64,000 nt of DNA. It comes from CAWAHD01 sp963781785 (GTDB taxonomy: Bacteria; Planctomycetota; Planctomycetia; Isosphaerales; Isosphaeraceae). The translations under genes and the position numbers were made by a program. This document shows positions 28,480 to 39,272 of this stretch, one piece after another. Below the pieces are notes generated by a model, which saw nothing but the letters and a program-made list of their open reading frames with translations, did not search any database and was not told where the DNA came from. The stretch lies in assembly GCA_963781785.1 (NCBI GenBank), contig CAWAHD010000001.1, positions 1,116,001 to 1,180,000 of the forward strand, given 5' to 3'. Every line of letters starts with the position of its first letter. Positions within the stretch are counted from its first letter, which is position 1.

Positions 28480-28812
28480 GGTGCTTGCTCCGCCAGCCCG
28501 GTCGTTGGTCTGCCGCCAACCTTAGCGGATCACGCATTTTGCGTCACCACGCGCCGCCCGCGGACGCGATCGCTCGTCCTGAATTGCGGAGTTTATATTA
28601 ACAAACGGCGTGCGAAACCGCTACCCAGCGCTCGCCCACGGCCGGAGAGTGTTCTTTCGCGGAAACAATCGCGGGTTTGGCCTGCCGGCGGCCCCAGGCT
28701 GAAAAAAGGAATGCCGAACCCACGCGGCGTGGTTTACAATGCTGGCAATGAGATTCAGGCGCCGCTGTGGCGCCGAGTCGAACAGCCCAGGCACCACGAC
28801 GAGGTTCCCGGC
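28480..28812. other. Intergenic region, divergent
   Basis: 333 bp between prs (minus) and the NHL-thioredoxin gene (plus). Both promoters must lie here. An AT-rich patch (TTTATATTAACAAAC, about 28592-28606) is the only likely -10-type region, on either strand. No hairpin or riboswitch-like fold noticed. Confidence 0.4.
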
Positions 28813-30903
28813 ATGCGTCATCATCACTCCAGGGCTCGCTGGCTGATCGCGGCGGCTCTTCTGTTTGCTGTCGCCACAGCGTGCACCTTGGTCAGCCGCA
28901 ACGTATTCTGGAGCAGTCCTTCATTCGCCGCCGAAAGAGACTTGGGAATGAGACCCCAGCTCAAGCGGGCTTCTTACCGTCAGGCGGTTGCCTTGAGCCT
29001 TCGAGGTGGCGTCGACTGGATCAACTCGAGTCCGCTCACGCTGACCGAGTTGCGCGGCAAGATCGTACTGCTCGATTTCTGGACTTTTTGTTGCATCAAC
29101 TGTCATCACATTCTGCCGGAGCTTGCCAAGCTTGAGGAAAAATACAAAAACGAACTGGTCGTCATCGGTGTTCACAGCCCCAAATTTGAGGCCGAGCGCG
29201 ATACCGCGAATGTCCGCCACAAAGTGCAGGAGTACCGGATCAAGCATCCCGTGATCAACGATGCCAACATGACGCTCTGGAAGCGGTTTGGGGTGAATAG
29301 CTGGCCGACGTTGGTACTGATCGACGCCGATGGGAAGTTCGTCAATGGTTGGGCCGGAGAAGGTAATTCTGCGGCGATTGATCGGGAGATTGGAGAGCTC
29401 GTCGAGCTGCACAAAGCCAGGGGAGAGCTCAACCTCGCCCCGCTCAAGTTCACGCCGGAAATGGAACGCTCATCGAACGGCCCCCTCTTGTTTCCCGGCA
29501 AGGTCCTCGCTGACGGAGCCGGCAAGCGATTGTTCATCACCGATACCGGCCATAACCGGATCGTCCAGGCCGGCCTCGATGGGACCAATCCGGTCTCGAT
29601 TGGAAGCGGCGAGGAAGGCTTCGACGACGGTGACTTCAACAAGGCGACGTTCAACCGCCCGCAAGGCATTTACCTGGCGAACGATACGCTCTACGTCGCC
29701 GATACCGAGAACCATGCCATCCGCAAGGTCGACCTGAAGGACGGCAACGTCACCACAATCGCCGGCATCGGCAAGCAGGCGGCCCGTATTTACCCGGTGG
29801 GTTCATCCGGGCCGGCCAAGACGACTCAGCTCTGTAGCCCGTGGGACGTGATTCAACTGCCTGGCGACAAGGCGCTTTATATCGCGATGGCCGGCCCTCA
29901 CCAGATCTGGAAGCTCGACCTCGCCACGGATGTGATCGCTGTGTTCGCCGGATCCGGACGCGAAAATATTGTTGATGGCTTCGCGGAATCGGCGAATTTT
30001 GCCCAGCCGAGCGGGCTCGCGACCGACGGCGAAAACCTGTTCGTTGCCGATTCCGAGGTCTCAGGAGTGCGGGTGATCACAGGTATCCAGGAAACCAAGG
30101 GACGGGGACCTCTGGTTCGGACCATTGTTGGCGAGGGGCTGTTCGTGAACGGCGACGTCGACGGCCGCGCGGGGAACGTCCGCCTTCAGCATTGCCTGGG
30201 GCTCGCTTATGCGGATGGGCATCTTTACATCGCGGATACCTACAACAACAAGATCAAAGTCAGCGACCCGAAGGCCCGGACCGTCAGGACCCTCGTCGGT
30301 AACCGCAAAGCCGGCGATTCCGACGACCCGCCCCACTTCTACGAGCCGGGCGGCCTGAGTGCGATCGAAGGCCGGCTCTATGTCGCCGACACCAACAACC
30401 ACAAGATCAAGGTCGTCGACCTCAAGACCCACGCGGTCAAGACCCTCGCACTCGAGGGCATGTCGCCGCCCAAGCTGGCCGCGCGGGCCCCGGTGTTTCC
30501 CAATGCGAAAACATTCGACGTCCCACCAGTTGATGTGCCGGCCGGCAAGTCCGTCGCGGTCACCGTGTCCGTCGTCATTCCCAAGGGATTCAAGCTCAAC
30601 GAGGAAACTCCGCTGACCTGGCTCGCCGAGGTGCCCGACAAAACCGGCGTCCTGGGACCTGAGCTGCGGCCCGAAGGTCAGCACATCAAGCCTCCCGCTA
30701 CTCATCTGGAGATCAAGATTCCACTGGCCATGCCCGCGGAAGCCGGAGAGAAGCTCGATCTCCGCCTGTCACTCAAGACATTCGTCTGCAGCGAGAAGTC
30801 GAGCCTGTGCATGATTCAAAGCTACATCTGGAACGTGCCGATCACCTTTACAGCAACCGGAGGAGTCGACCAGATCACCTTGAGCACGGCAAAGGGTCTC
30901 TGA
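28813..30903 (+). CDS. NHL-repeat thioredoxin-like protein
   Basis: A 696-residue exported protein. The start ATG at 28813 follows GAGG by 8 nt and begins an N-terminal membrane anchor or signal (LIAAALLFAVATACTLVS). Residues about 70-180 form a thioredoxin fold with FWTFCCINCHHIL, where CINC replaces the usual CPHC. From about 220 on there are NHL beta-propeller repeats (GNRIVQAGLDG, LYVADTENHAIRKVD, LYIADTYNNKIKVSDPK, LYVADTNNHKIKVVD). The last 140 residues are a beta-sandwich with Cys. This order matches NHLRC2-type proteins. It stands convergent to the Hsp70-like gene. Its redox or binding partner is unknown. Confidence 0.85.
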   Translation: MRHHHSRARWLIAAALLFAVATACTLVSRNVFWSSPSFAAERDLGMRPQLKRASYRQAVALSLRGGVDWINSSPLTLTELRGKIVLLDFWTFCCINCHHILPELAKLEEKYKNELVVIGVHSPKFEAERDTANVRHKVQEYRIKHPVINDANMTLWKRFGVNSWPTLVLIDADGKFVNGWAGEGNSAAIDREIGELVELHKARGELNLAPLKFTPEMERSSNGPLLFPGKVLADGAGKRLFITDTGHNRIVQAGLDGTNPVSIGSGEEGFDDGDFNKATFNRPQGIYLANDTLYVADTENHAIRKVDLKDGNVTTIAGIGKQAARIYPVGSSGPAKTTQLCSPWDVIQLPGDKALYIAMAGPHQIWKLDLATDVIAVFAGSGRENIVDGFAESANFAQPSGLATDGENLFVADSEVSGVRVITGIQETKGRGPLVRTIVGEGLFVNGDVDGRAGNVRLQHCLGLAYADGHLYIADTYNNKIKVSDPKARTVRTLVGNRKAGDSDDPPHFYEPGGLSAIEGRLYVADTNNHKIKVVDLKTHAVKTLALEGMSPPKLAARAPVFPNAKTFDVPPVDVPAGKSVAVTVSVVIPKGFKLNEETPLTWLAEVPDKTGVLGPELRPEGQHIKPPATHLEIKIPLAMPAEAGEKLDLRLSLKTFVCSEKSSLCMIQSYIWNVPITFTATGGVDQITLSTAKGL

Positions 30904-30946
30904 ACTTCACGGCAAAATCCTCGTGTTGTCATGTGAAATCCAAGGC

Positions 30947-33852
30947 TTAGCCGGAAGGGCCGCCGGTGCTCGCGTCATCGAGCAATCGCAGACCGATCGG
31001 CAGCGAATCGCCCAGAGCCTGGACTTGCTCGTTCGATTCCAGCTCGTGATATTCGCGCACCGGCCTCAGAGCAAGCTCATCGGCTCCCAGCTCCCCGAGC
31101 CGTTTGAGCACCGCGCTTCGAAGGGAATCGTCGAGGTCGCGGGCGCGGTCGTTCGCAACTCTGGCCAGTTGCACCAAAGCAAAAATCGCGTCCCCGGTCT
31201 CGCGGCCGGGGGCGGTCGATCGCTCGAGCAGGGCCTCGGTCCACCGCTGGGCGGTCTCCTTGCGGATGACCGTGTTGGCCGGCCCGTATAACGGCACGCG
31301 CGCACCCAGGCGGCCCAGGCACCAGAGGACAAAGGCCGCGGGAGAAGGCTGCTTCAGCTCCTTGAGCAGCGCATCGCCCAGGGATTCCTTGACCTCGGGA
31401 GCTGTGCGCTCGAGGCTGGCGGCGCAGCGCCACATTTCGGCGAGCTCGTGGGTTTCCGGTTTGGGTCGGCCGGCCTTCCTGGCGGGGCTTGCTCCCTTGG
31501 CCGGCAGCAGGAACGGAGCAAGCCGCCGGTAGACCTCCTCGTGATGGGGCCGCGAAAGCCCGGCGGCCACTCTCCGCCAGAGGATCCACCACTCGGCCCA
31601 GCATTGCACATCCTTTGTGTGCTTCACCCCTTGATGGAAGACCGGCCACAATGCCTTGATCCGCAGGTCGTCGAGCGGAAACCCCCGTCCCGGCCGCAGA
31701 AAGAATCCGGCCAGATTGAACCAGCGTGATTCGTGGCGCGGGCTCTTCTGGCGCTTCTCGGCTGATTCGAGAAGAGGTTCCCAGAAAGCCCGCAATGCCG
31801 ACGGCGGCCACTGGTCGCGCGGAATCTCGATGATCTCTTCGAGCCGCTTGACCAGGCGCGCGGGCTCGGCGTCCGCGCCGGGGGAGGGGGGCACGTTGGC
31901 CTGCGCGGGCGCCGAGTAATCAAAGGCCGCGCGGATGGCGGCGATCGCCAGGTCGAGCTCGGATTGTTCGATGACCACGCGGTCTGATTCATCACCGACG
32001 ATCTTGCCGGCCGCGGTGGGCTGTCCCGCGGGTCCACGAAGCTGGATCTGAAGCCGCCAGCGGCGCAGGTCGGTGCGCGACTGGCACCAGAGCTCAATGG
32101 TGCCGACTTCGGTCACCCGCGCCGCCAGGCTGACCGGCGCTCGCTCGGCCCTGGCCTTGCGGCTGACGCGCATCAGGCTTTGCAAGGGCGGCAGCTCACG
32201 AATCGAGTCGGGATCGGAGCGAACCAGGGAACCCGGCCGGTCGTCGGGCCGGACCGAGCTGCTGGCCAGCGGGAAGACGACGGGCTGGCCCATCAAGAGA
32301 TCGAAATCATGGCCGGCGATCGCGATCTCCTCGCCTTCCTGCGCATCGCGGGGGACGACGCACAGCCACGGCTTGTCGCTGGCGCCGGTGTCGAGACCGA
32401 CGTAGAACGACCGTGCCGTGCCGCCGCCGATGCGAATGCCGCCTCCACGGCGGACCACCCCGTAATAGGCCGCACCCTGAGCCACGGCCAGGTCGAGCGA
32501 GATGTTCGAGAGCACCCGCGGGGAGAATGCCGGTCCCGGATCGGCGGCGAACCACGAGGTAACCACCTCCACGATCCGGCGGCGGACACTTTCGGGGGTC
32601 AGCGCGCCGCCGTTGAACAGGATCGCATCGGGACGAGCCGGACGGTCGCCGGCCAGTGGATCAACCGGGCTAACGGCCTCGGCACGATGCCGCCGCAGGA
32701 AATCGCTCAAGTGCTTGGGGACGGCCGGATCGGCAACGAACGGCAGCCCGAACTCCTGCAGGCCGATTCTGGCCCCCCGATCGGGCTGCTCGTCGCGCGC
32801 GACCTTCGGGAAAAACCCTTCGAGTGCGATCGAGTCGACTTCGCTTCTCGTCAGCTCGGCCTGGATGCTGCCGCCGATCAATCGGGAGCCCCGACCGGCG
32901 ATGGTGACCGGCCAGCGCTCGAGCGCCGCAAGATGGTCCTCCTGGCCCAGCAGCTTCTCCTTGGCCGTACGGCAGGCGGCCCGCAATGCGCTCCATTGCT
33001 CCAGATCCAACCGCACGCCTCCCAGTTTTTTTTCGACGTGATGAGCCAGTGCCAGGTCGATGTTGTCGCCGCCGAGCATCAGGTGATCGCCCACCGCGAC
33101 CCGCCGGAATCCCGGCCCGGTCGGCGTCTCGACGACCGTGATCAAGCTGAAATCGGTGGTACCCCCGCCGATGTCACAGACCAGAATCAGCTCGCCGGCT
33201 CGAACTTCGCGCTGCCAGCGATCATGGTGCGAGACGATCCAGCAGTAAAACGCCGCCTGGGGCTCTTCGAGGAGGGTGACCGAACCAAGCTGCGCACGCC
33301 TGGCAGCCTCGATCGTCAGCTCCCGGGCCGCCTCGTCGAACGACGCGGGGACCGTGAGCACAACCTCCTGCTGCTCCAGGCGAGACGACTCTTGATCGCG
33401 GGCAAAGCTGTCGTTCCAGGCGTCTCGAATGTGCCGAAGGTAGGCGGCCGACGCCTCCACAGGCGAGATTTTCTTCACTTCGGGCGGGCTGCCCCAAGGC
33501 AAGATCGCAGCCTCACGGTCGATTCCGGAATGGCAAAGCCAGCTCTTGGCGCTGGAGATCGAGCGGGAGGGAACCTTCGCACCCTGCAAGCGGGCGAATT
33601 CGCCGACAATCCACTCCGCGTTCTCGCTCCAGGGCAATCGGGCCGCCCCGGGCGGAAGCTCGTGGCCCCCCGGTAAGTAGAGGAAGGACGGCAGCATCGG
33701 CCGGGGTGCTGTCTCTCCGGCGCGACCAGTTGCGGCACTTCGAAATTGCGAATGTCGGCGGAAGGCCGCTCGCGACCATGCGTATCCACGTACGCGACCG
33801 CGCAATTGGTCGTTCCCAGGTCGATCCCGATCAAGTAACGTGACCGACTCAT
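30947..33852 (-). CDS. Hsp70-like (DnaK family) protein, frame broken once
   Basis: Hsp70-family ATPase of about 965 residues when joined. The N-terminus is YLIGIDLGTTNCAVAYVD; phosphate 2 is VCDIGGGTTDFSLI; the adenosine-side ILFNGGALTP motif follows. The C-terminal 450 residues are helical and unlike the DnaK substrate domain, as in the large planctomycete Hsp70 with DUF3731-like extension. The first 45 residues are in a different frame: after ..EVPQLVAP the frame changes at about 33715-33720, where adding one G gives VAPGETAPRPMLPSFLYL, the expected text. It begins 66 bp after leuS on the same strand and may be cotranscribed with it. Client proteins are unknown. Confidence 0.75.
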
Positions 33853-33918
33853 ACCGCGCCTTGAACTCCGCTGGAACAGGGACCACGCATTCTCGAAAGG
33901 CTCCGACCGACGGATCGA

Positions 33919-36654
33919 TCAGCCCAGAACGAAGTTGATCAGCTTGCCGGGGACCACCACAACCTTGCGGATGGTCTTACCGTCAAGAAGAACGGCGATC
34001 TTGGGGTCGTCGCGGGCCGATCGTTCAATCACGTCAGCGGTCGCGCCCGCCGGCACGACAACCCGGCCGCGCAGCTTGCCGTTGATCTGAACGGGAATCT
34101 CGACCTGCTCATCGATCAAAAGCGCCGAGTCGAACGCCGGCCAGGGCTCGTAAGCGAAGGTATCCTCGTGGCCAAGAAGGTGCCAGAGCTCCTCGGCGAT
34201 GTGCGGAGCCATCGGCCCGAGCAAGAGCGTGAATGTCTCCATCGCGCTGCTCGGCCGAGTTTCCTGCGCCGTGAAGAAATTCACGAATTCCATGAGCCGG
34301 CTGATCGCCGTGTTGAACCGCAGACCTTCCAGATCGTCGGTGACCGCCGCGACCGTCCGGGCGACAACCTTCGCGTGTTCGGCGGAAAGCGCGACGGGCC
34401 GGACCCGGGAATCGAGGCGCAGGGTATCCGCCTCGGAGTCGACGATCATGCGCCAGGCCCTGGCCAGAAAGCGATAAACCCCTTCGACTCCCTTCATGCT
34501 CCAGGGTTTGACGGCTTCCAGCGGGCCCATGAACATCTCGTAAAGTCTCAGGCTGTCCGCCCCGTACTCCGCGACAATCTCGTCAGGATTGATCACGTTG
34601 CCCCGCGCCTTGGACATCTTGAATGCCCGCGCCTCGACGCGGACGCCTGGCTCGGCCGCAAGCACGAATCCATCGCCCTTCTTGACGACCTGGGTCTCGG
34701 AGAGCTTGGTCGCAGTGATGCCCGGCCGCGCCGCCTCGTCGGGACTGACCCAACGCCCGGCGTCATCGCGGTAGCCGGTGTACTCGGTCTCGCCCAGGAT
34801 CATGCCCTGGTTCACCAGCTTCCGGAACGGCTCGACCGTACTGACGAGTCCCCGGTCGTAGAGGACTTTGTGCCAGAACCGGCTGTAGAGCAGGTGCAAT
34901 ACGGCGTGCTCGGCGCCCCCGATGTAGAGGTCCACCGGCATCCAGTACTTCTCTTTCTCGGGGTCCCAGGGGTGCTTGTCATTCTTGGGATCGAGATATC
35001 GCAGGTAATACCAGCACGAGCCAGCCCATTGCGGCATCGTATTGGTCTCGCGGCGGTGAGTTTCCGAGTAGCGGCCCCAGTCCTTCGCCTTGGAGAGCGG
35101 CGGTTCGGGCTTGCCGGTCGGCTTGAAGTCGTCGAGCTCGGGCAAACGAACGGGCAGCTCCGATTCGGGAACGGCCCGGGTGCGATCGCTCGAATCGAGC
35201 ACGACGGGGAACGGCTCGCCCCAGTAGCGCTGCCGCGAGAAGAGCCAGTCCCGCAGCTTGTAATTGATCATCTTCTTGCCGATCCCGCGCTCTTCCAGCC
35301 ACTGCGTGATGGCCGCCTTCGCATCGGGTGTCGGCAAGCCGTCGAGTGAGATCCCGTCGTTTCGTGAATTCACGGAGACCCCGGGGTCGGCCTCGGCTTG
35401 AGCTAGCGGCGAATCAGCCTGATCCAGGCTGGAAGCGACCACGCGTATGATCGGCAGCGCAAACGCCTGGGCGAACTCAAAGTCACGTTCGTCGTGACCC
35501 GGGACGGCCATGATTGCTCCGGTGCCGTACCCCATCAGCACGTAATCAGCGATCCACACCGGAATCAACTGGTTATTGAGTGGGTTGGTGGCGTGAGCGC
35601 CGATGAAAACGCCGGTCTTGGTCCGGGACAGGTCCGTGCGGTCGATTTCACTCTTGGTCGCGGCTTTCTTGCGATACTCCTCGACGCTCAAGCGATGGCT
35701 CGGTGTGGTGAGCTTCTCGACCAGCGGATGCTCGGGCGCCAGCACCATGTACGTGGCCCCGAACAGCGTGTCGGGCCGCGTCGTATAGACACGAATTGCC
35801 TCGACTTCGTCGCCGATCATCACCGGGAAATCCACTTCGGCACCCTCGCTGCGGCCGACCCAGTTGCGCTGCATGTCCTTGATCGGCCGCGGCCAGTCGA
35901 CGTCTTCGAGATCTTCGACGAGCCGTTCGGCGTATGCCGTGATCCGCAGCATCCACTGGGTGAGCGGCATGCGCACGACGGGATATCCTCCCCGTTCGCT
36001 CTTGCCGTCGATCACTTCCTCGTTGGCCAGTACGGTCCCCAGCTCGGGACACCAATTGACCGGGACTTCCGCCCGGTACGCCAGCCGCCGCGAGTCGCGA
36101 TAGGCTTCCGGGTGAAGAGTGCCAGGCGGAATCGGCAGCTCGGCGATCGGCCGGCCCTTGCCTTTCCTGCACCGCCCGTCGCCGTCGGTCCACTCGAAGT
36201 CCGGGTCATACCATGTGTCGTAAATCTTCAGGAAGATCCATTGAGTCCACTTGTAATACTGAGGATCGGTCGTATCGATCTCGCGATCCCAGTCGTAGGA
36301 GAAGCCGAGCGATTTGATCTGGCGGCGGAAGTTATCGATGTTGGTCTGGGTGGTGATCCTGGGATGGGTGTTGGTCTGGACGGCGTACTGCTCGGCAGGG
36401 AGGCCGTATGCGTCCCAGCCCATGGGGTGCAAAACATTGAAGCCGCGCATCCGCTTGTAGCGGCACAGGATGTCGGTCGCGGTGTATCCCTCCGGGTGGC
36501 CGACATGCAGGCCGGCGCCGCTGGGATAGGGAAACATGTCGAGGATGTAGAGCTTGGGCCGGGAAGGGTCCAGGTCGATGGCGCGGAAGGTTTGATTCCG
36601 CTCCCATTCGTTCTGCCACTTGGGCTCGATCAACTGCGGGTGATACGCGGGCAT
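33919..36654 (-). CDS. leuS: Leucyl-tRNA synthetase
   Basis: Charges tRNA-Leu with leucine. The 911-residue length is normal for class I LeuS. It carries the HIGH-type motif PYPSGAGLHVGHPEGY (residues 42-57), the long CP1 editing insert (TTRPDTLFGATYMVLAPEHP), and the KMSKS-type FKMSKARGNVINPDEIV. The C-terminal anticodon region is intact. The start ATG at 36654 has GGAGAG upstream at good spacing. It is followed by the Hsp70-like gene 66 bp on. No T-box-like leader was seen. Confidence 0.97.
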   Translation of the reverse strand: MPAYHPQLIEPKWQNEWERNQTFRAIDLDPSRPKLYILDMFPYPSGAGLHVGHPEGYTATDILCRYKRMRGFNVLHPMGWDAYGLPAEQYAVQTNTHPRITTQTNIDNFRRQIKSLGFSYDWDREIDTTDPQYYKWTQWIFLKIYDTWYDPDFEWTDGDGRCRKGKGRPIAELPIPPGTLHPEAYRDSRRLAYRAEVPVNWCPELGTVLANEEVIDGKSERGGYPVVRMPLTQWMLRITAYAERLVEDLEDVDWPRPIKDMQRNWVGRSEGAEVDFPVMIGDEVEAIRVYTTRPDTLFGATYMVLAPEHPLVEKLTTPSHRLSVEEYRKKAATKSEIDRTDLSRTKTGVFIGAHATNPLNNQLIPVWIADYVLMGYGTGAIMAVPGHDERDFEFAQAFALPIIRVVASSLDQADSPLAQAEADPGVSVNSRNDGISLDGLPTPDAKAAITQWLEERGIGKKMINYKLRDWLFSRQRYWGEPFPVVLDSSDRTRAVPESELPVRLPELDDFKPTGKPEPPLSKAKDWGRYSETHRRETNTMPQWAGSCWYYLRYLDPKNDKHPWDPEKEKYWMPVDLYIGGAEHAVLHLLYSRFWHKVLYDRGLVSTVEPFRKLVNQGMILGETEYTGYRDDAGRWVSPDEAARPGITATKLSETQVVKKGDGFVLAAEPGVRVEARAFKMSKARGNVINPDEIVAEYGADSLRLYEMFMGPLEAVKPWSMKGVEGVYRFLARAWRMIVDSEADTLRLDSRVRPVALSAEHAKVVARTVAAVTDDLEGLRFNTAISRLMEFVNFFTAQETRPSSAMETFTLLLGPMAPHIAEELWHLLGHEDTFAYEPWPAFDSALLIDEQVEIPVQINGKLRGRVVVPAGATADVIERSARDDPKIAVLLDGKTIRKVVVVPGKLINFVLG

Positions 36655-36783
36655 TTCTGACGCTCTCCGGCCGCGCGACCGCCCGATGGCGGGCGTGATC
36701 GGCCCTTCCTGCCGGTCGCTCCGCTGACAAAAAAAGCCCGCCGGGTACGTTCGGGGGCCGCTCGTTATCGTTGAAAATCCAGC

Positions 36784-37095
36784 CTAGCATAACGTTGTGT
36801 CACTTGTCTTTCCAGATTCCGGCGTGGGTGGGTGCCCGACCTCGTTTGCAAGACCTTGCCACGCCTTGATCCTTGCTTGGCAGGATTCGGGGAAATCATT
36901 TCCGGATTGCCCCGTCGCGTTGCCCCGGAGGTCCCGTGTATCGCGTGAAGGCAGAAAAGCTGGTTCGAGGCTGGCAGCCGCGCGGCCAGCGACGGCCGCC
37001 AAGACCGCCGCGCAGGCGAATAGGAAGATCAGGCCGACGAGCAGCTCTCGCGCAAATGGAAGCCGCCCCATCGCGTCGTCTGTACAGCCGGCCAT
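36784..37095 (-). CDS. Possible small membrane protein
   Basis: A 103-residue frame with one hydrophobic stretch (LLVGLIFLFACAAVLAAVAG) followed by a polar tail. It overlaps the last 67 bp of the lineage-specific gene on the same strand and has no good ribosome site, so it may be spurious. The region 36655-36783 to leuS holds no gene; CTTTTTTT on the minus strand at about 36730 may mark a terminator. Confidence 0.2.
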   Translation of the reverse strand: MAGCTDDAMGRLPFARELLVGLIFLFACAAVLAAVAGRAAASLEPAFLPSRDTRDLRGNATGQSGNDFPESCQARIKAWQGLANEVGHPPTPESGKTSDTTLC

Positions 37096-38506
37096 GTTTG
37101 AGTCATTGTGTCCAATTTCGCAATCAGCCGCATCGCGATCGTTTGGTTGGATGCTGATTGCGCCAGATCGGGGTTATCTGGTGCGGCTTGGTGAGGGTCA
37201 TTGGCTTCGGTTCGCAAAAATCGGGGAGCGAGGGACGCATTGTTTTCTGCCGCTTGTCGGCGCTCGGTTTGCGGATCGATGGAACCGGACGGGTTGTCCG
37301 TTGCCGGTCGATAGTCATCCCTTTGCGGATTGTTCGAGTCGTCCGGTGTGGACTCTAGAATCTCAGGTTGCGGTAGGGTGGGATCAGGGCAATTGTCGGT
37401 CTCCGGACGGCAAGACTCGGGAGCGGCTGGCGTGTCGCCTTGATCGCCGATCTCGCCGGCTTCGAGCAACTCCTCGCACCCATTTTCCTCGGCGGCGCGG
37501 CGAAACTTAAAGAATTCATTGATGGTGCGGGTGAACTTTCGATGGTTAGTCGTTTCGTACCGCCTCTGGAGCTCTCCCTCGTGGCTGTCGTCGAACGACA
37601 GGCAGTCGGCCCGGCGCGCCTCGTCGCGCACGGCCCGCTCCTGGGCTAAAGCGCGGTGCGCCTGCACGCGCTCGACCGCCCGATCGACGATCCCGATCAG
37701 CACTCGCCGGGCGTTCTCGTGGTCCATCGCGTTGATCATATTGGTCCATGTTCCCCGCACACGCCGGGTGTAGTGCTTGTACTCGGTCGCCCCCAGGTCG
37801 CTGCGGATCTCAGAATACGCGTTGCCGCGCAAGGAATTGAGCGACCAGGCCGCGACATAGAGGGTCGAAATCTCCCTGGATTTCCAACAGTCGATGGGCT
37901 GATGACCCAGTAGCCTCACTGCCATGAATTTATGGTTGCCCTGCCAGGCCCCTCCTTGCTCGAGGAGCGCCCGCAGAGCCGACCACTCTTTGAGCATCCA
38001 ATCGCAGCCGTGAACGGTGGTGGAGAGCTTCCGCACGATCCGCGCGGGATCGTCCGGGTCAATCGCGGTTCCCGAGTGGGAGGTCCGCGGCCCGACATGA
38101 TTCCACGGGATCGCGCCGAGATCGCCGCGGGCACTCTGCGATCGTGGAACAGCCGGGCGCCCAGGTTGTAGACCTCCTCGAGTGCAAGATGATCGGCCCC
38201 TTCGATCGCCGATGTGAGCCGCGCGGTCTGGGCTCGCACGACGCGGTCGTGCATCCACGATGCGTGAGCGATTTGAGCCGTCAAAATCGTTTCAATCCGG
38301 TTTCTCGGCACAAGCGTACCTGAGACGTCGGCCAGGAGCTGGTGATACTCCGCGGGATCCTCGCTGGGGATGACCACGGTCTTGGCCGTAAGGCCATGTT
38401 TCAGGCCGTTCAGACGCGATACGGCACGTCCGTTCACTGTCCTGGCCCCGGTCGACTTGAGGCAGTTGCGTCGGTTTGCGTCTATGCGCCGCTGAGATGT
38501 CGCCAT
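37029..38506 (-). CDS. Lineage-specific protein with STGARTVNGRA/NGLKHGL N-terminus, frame broken once
   Basis: About 490 residues when joined. The N-terminus (ANRRNCLKSTGARTVNGRA, then LNGLKHGLTAKTVVIPSEDP) is a segment found in many planctomycete hypothetical proteins. The rest aligns with the gene at 9078: WMLKEWSALRALLEQGGAW, AAWSLNSLRGNAYSEIRSDL, NARRVLIGIVDRAVERV and DCLSFDDS. The frame changes at about 38125-38135, where the 196-residue first frame and the 409-residue second frame overlap. This one fits a one-base loss. The C-terminal 100 residues are Asn/Pro/Asp-rich. No function is known; two family members in one 30-kb stretch suggest an expanding family. Confidence 0.6.
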
Positions 38507-38599
38507 GGCTCGATGTTCCTCGTTGTGAGACTCAAGGGTTTAGTGTGTGAAGTCGGGACATGGGTCGACCCCAATCGCGACGGCGGGAAAAGGTCTGAA

Positions 38600-38839
38600 G
38601 TAGGTCAGGCTTTCGAGCCTGACGGTTTGGCGTAGGTCAGGCTTTCGAGCCTGACGGTTTGGCGTAGGTCAGGCTTTCGAGCCTGACGGTTTGGCGTAGG
38701 TCAGGCTTTCGAGCCTGACGGTTTGGCGTAGGTCAGGCTTTCGAGCCTGACGGTTTGGCGTAGGTCAGGCTTTCGAGCCTGACGGTTTGGCGTAGGTCAG
38801 GCTTTCGATCCTGACGTCAGGCTGGAAAGCCTGACCTAC
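38600..38839. repeat. Tandem REP hairpin array, 32-bp unit
   Basis: Six complete 32-bp units start at 38600, 38632, 38664, 38696, 38728 and 38760; a partial seventh starts at 38792 and runs into an inverted half-unit (38816-38839, ending CCTGACCTAC). Each unit holds GTCAGGCT-TTCG-AGCCTGAC, an 8-bp stem with a TTCG tetraloop. The units are nearly identical, so expansion is recent. There are no spacers, so this is not CRISPR. A REP transposase remnant lies 434 bp downstream. Confidence 0.9.
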
Positions 38840-39272
38840 GAATGCACATTTCTTGGTTTGCCGCGGCGTCTTGCGACGATCGCGACCGGGCGGCGACTTT
38901 GCCGCGGATGACCGAGATTCTGCTGGATCAGGGCACAATCTCAGCCCGGTTTGTTTGGCCGGAGGTCAACGGGACGATGTGGCCCGCTCCACGCGGCTTA
39001 ATGACACGTGAATGAATACATTATGCAGCGCGGCGCCCGGAACCTGGCATGCTACCGAGCGGTATATTACCCGACGCGCGGCGCGATGGGCTTGGGAAGC
39101 TTGGGGATGCGCTCTTTTCCACAAGAAAGTTGGGCGACACTACGCGGCGCACGCTCAATCCCAAGTTGGTGGACATCCGTTGCCGATCCATTTGGGCCGG
39201 TGGCTGCGCCTGCGGAGCAGTCCAGAGCGATGAATCGAGGTTCGATCGGCCGTTCTCGTATTCATTCTTATC

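Noticed and set aside
38600..38839. CRISPR-like array
   Set aside because: The repeats touch each other with no spacers, each contains its own hairpin, and no cas gene is near.
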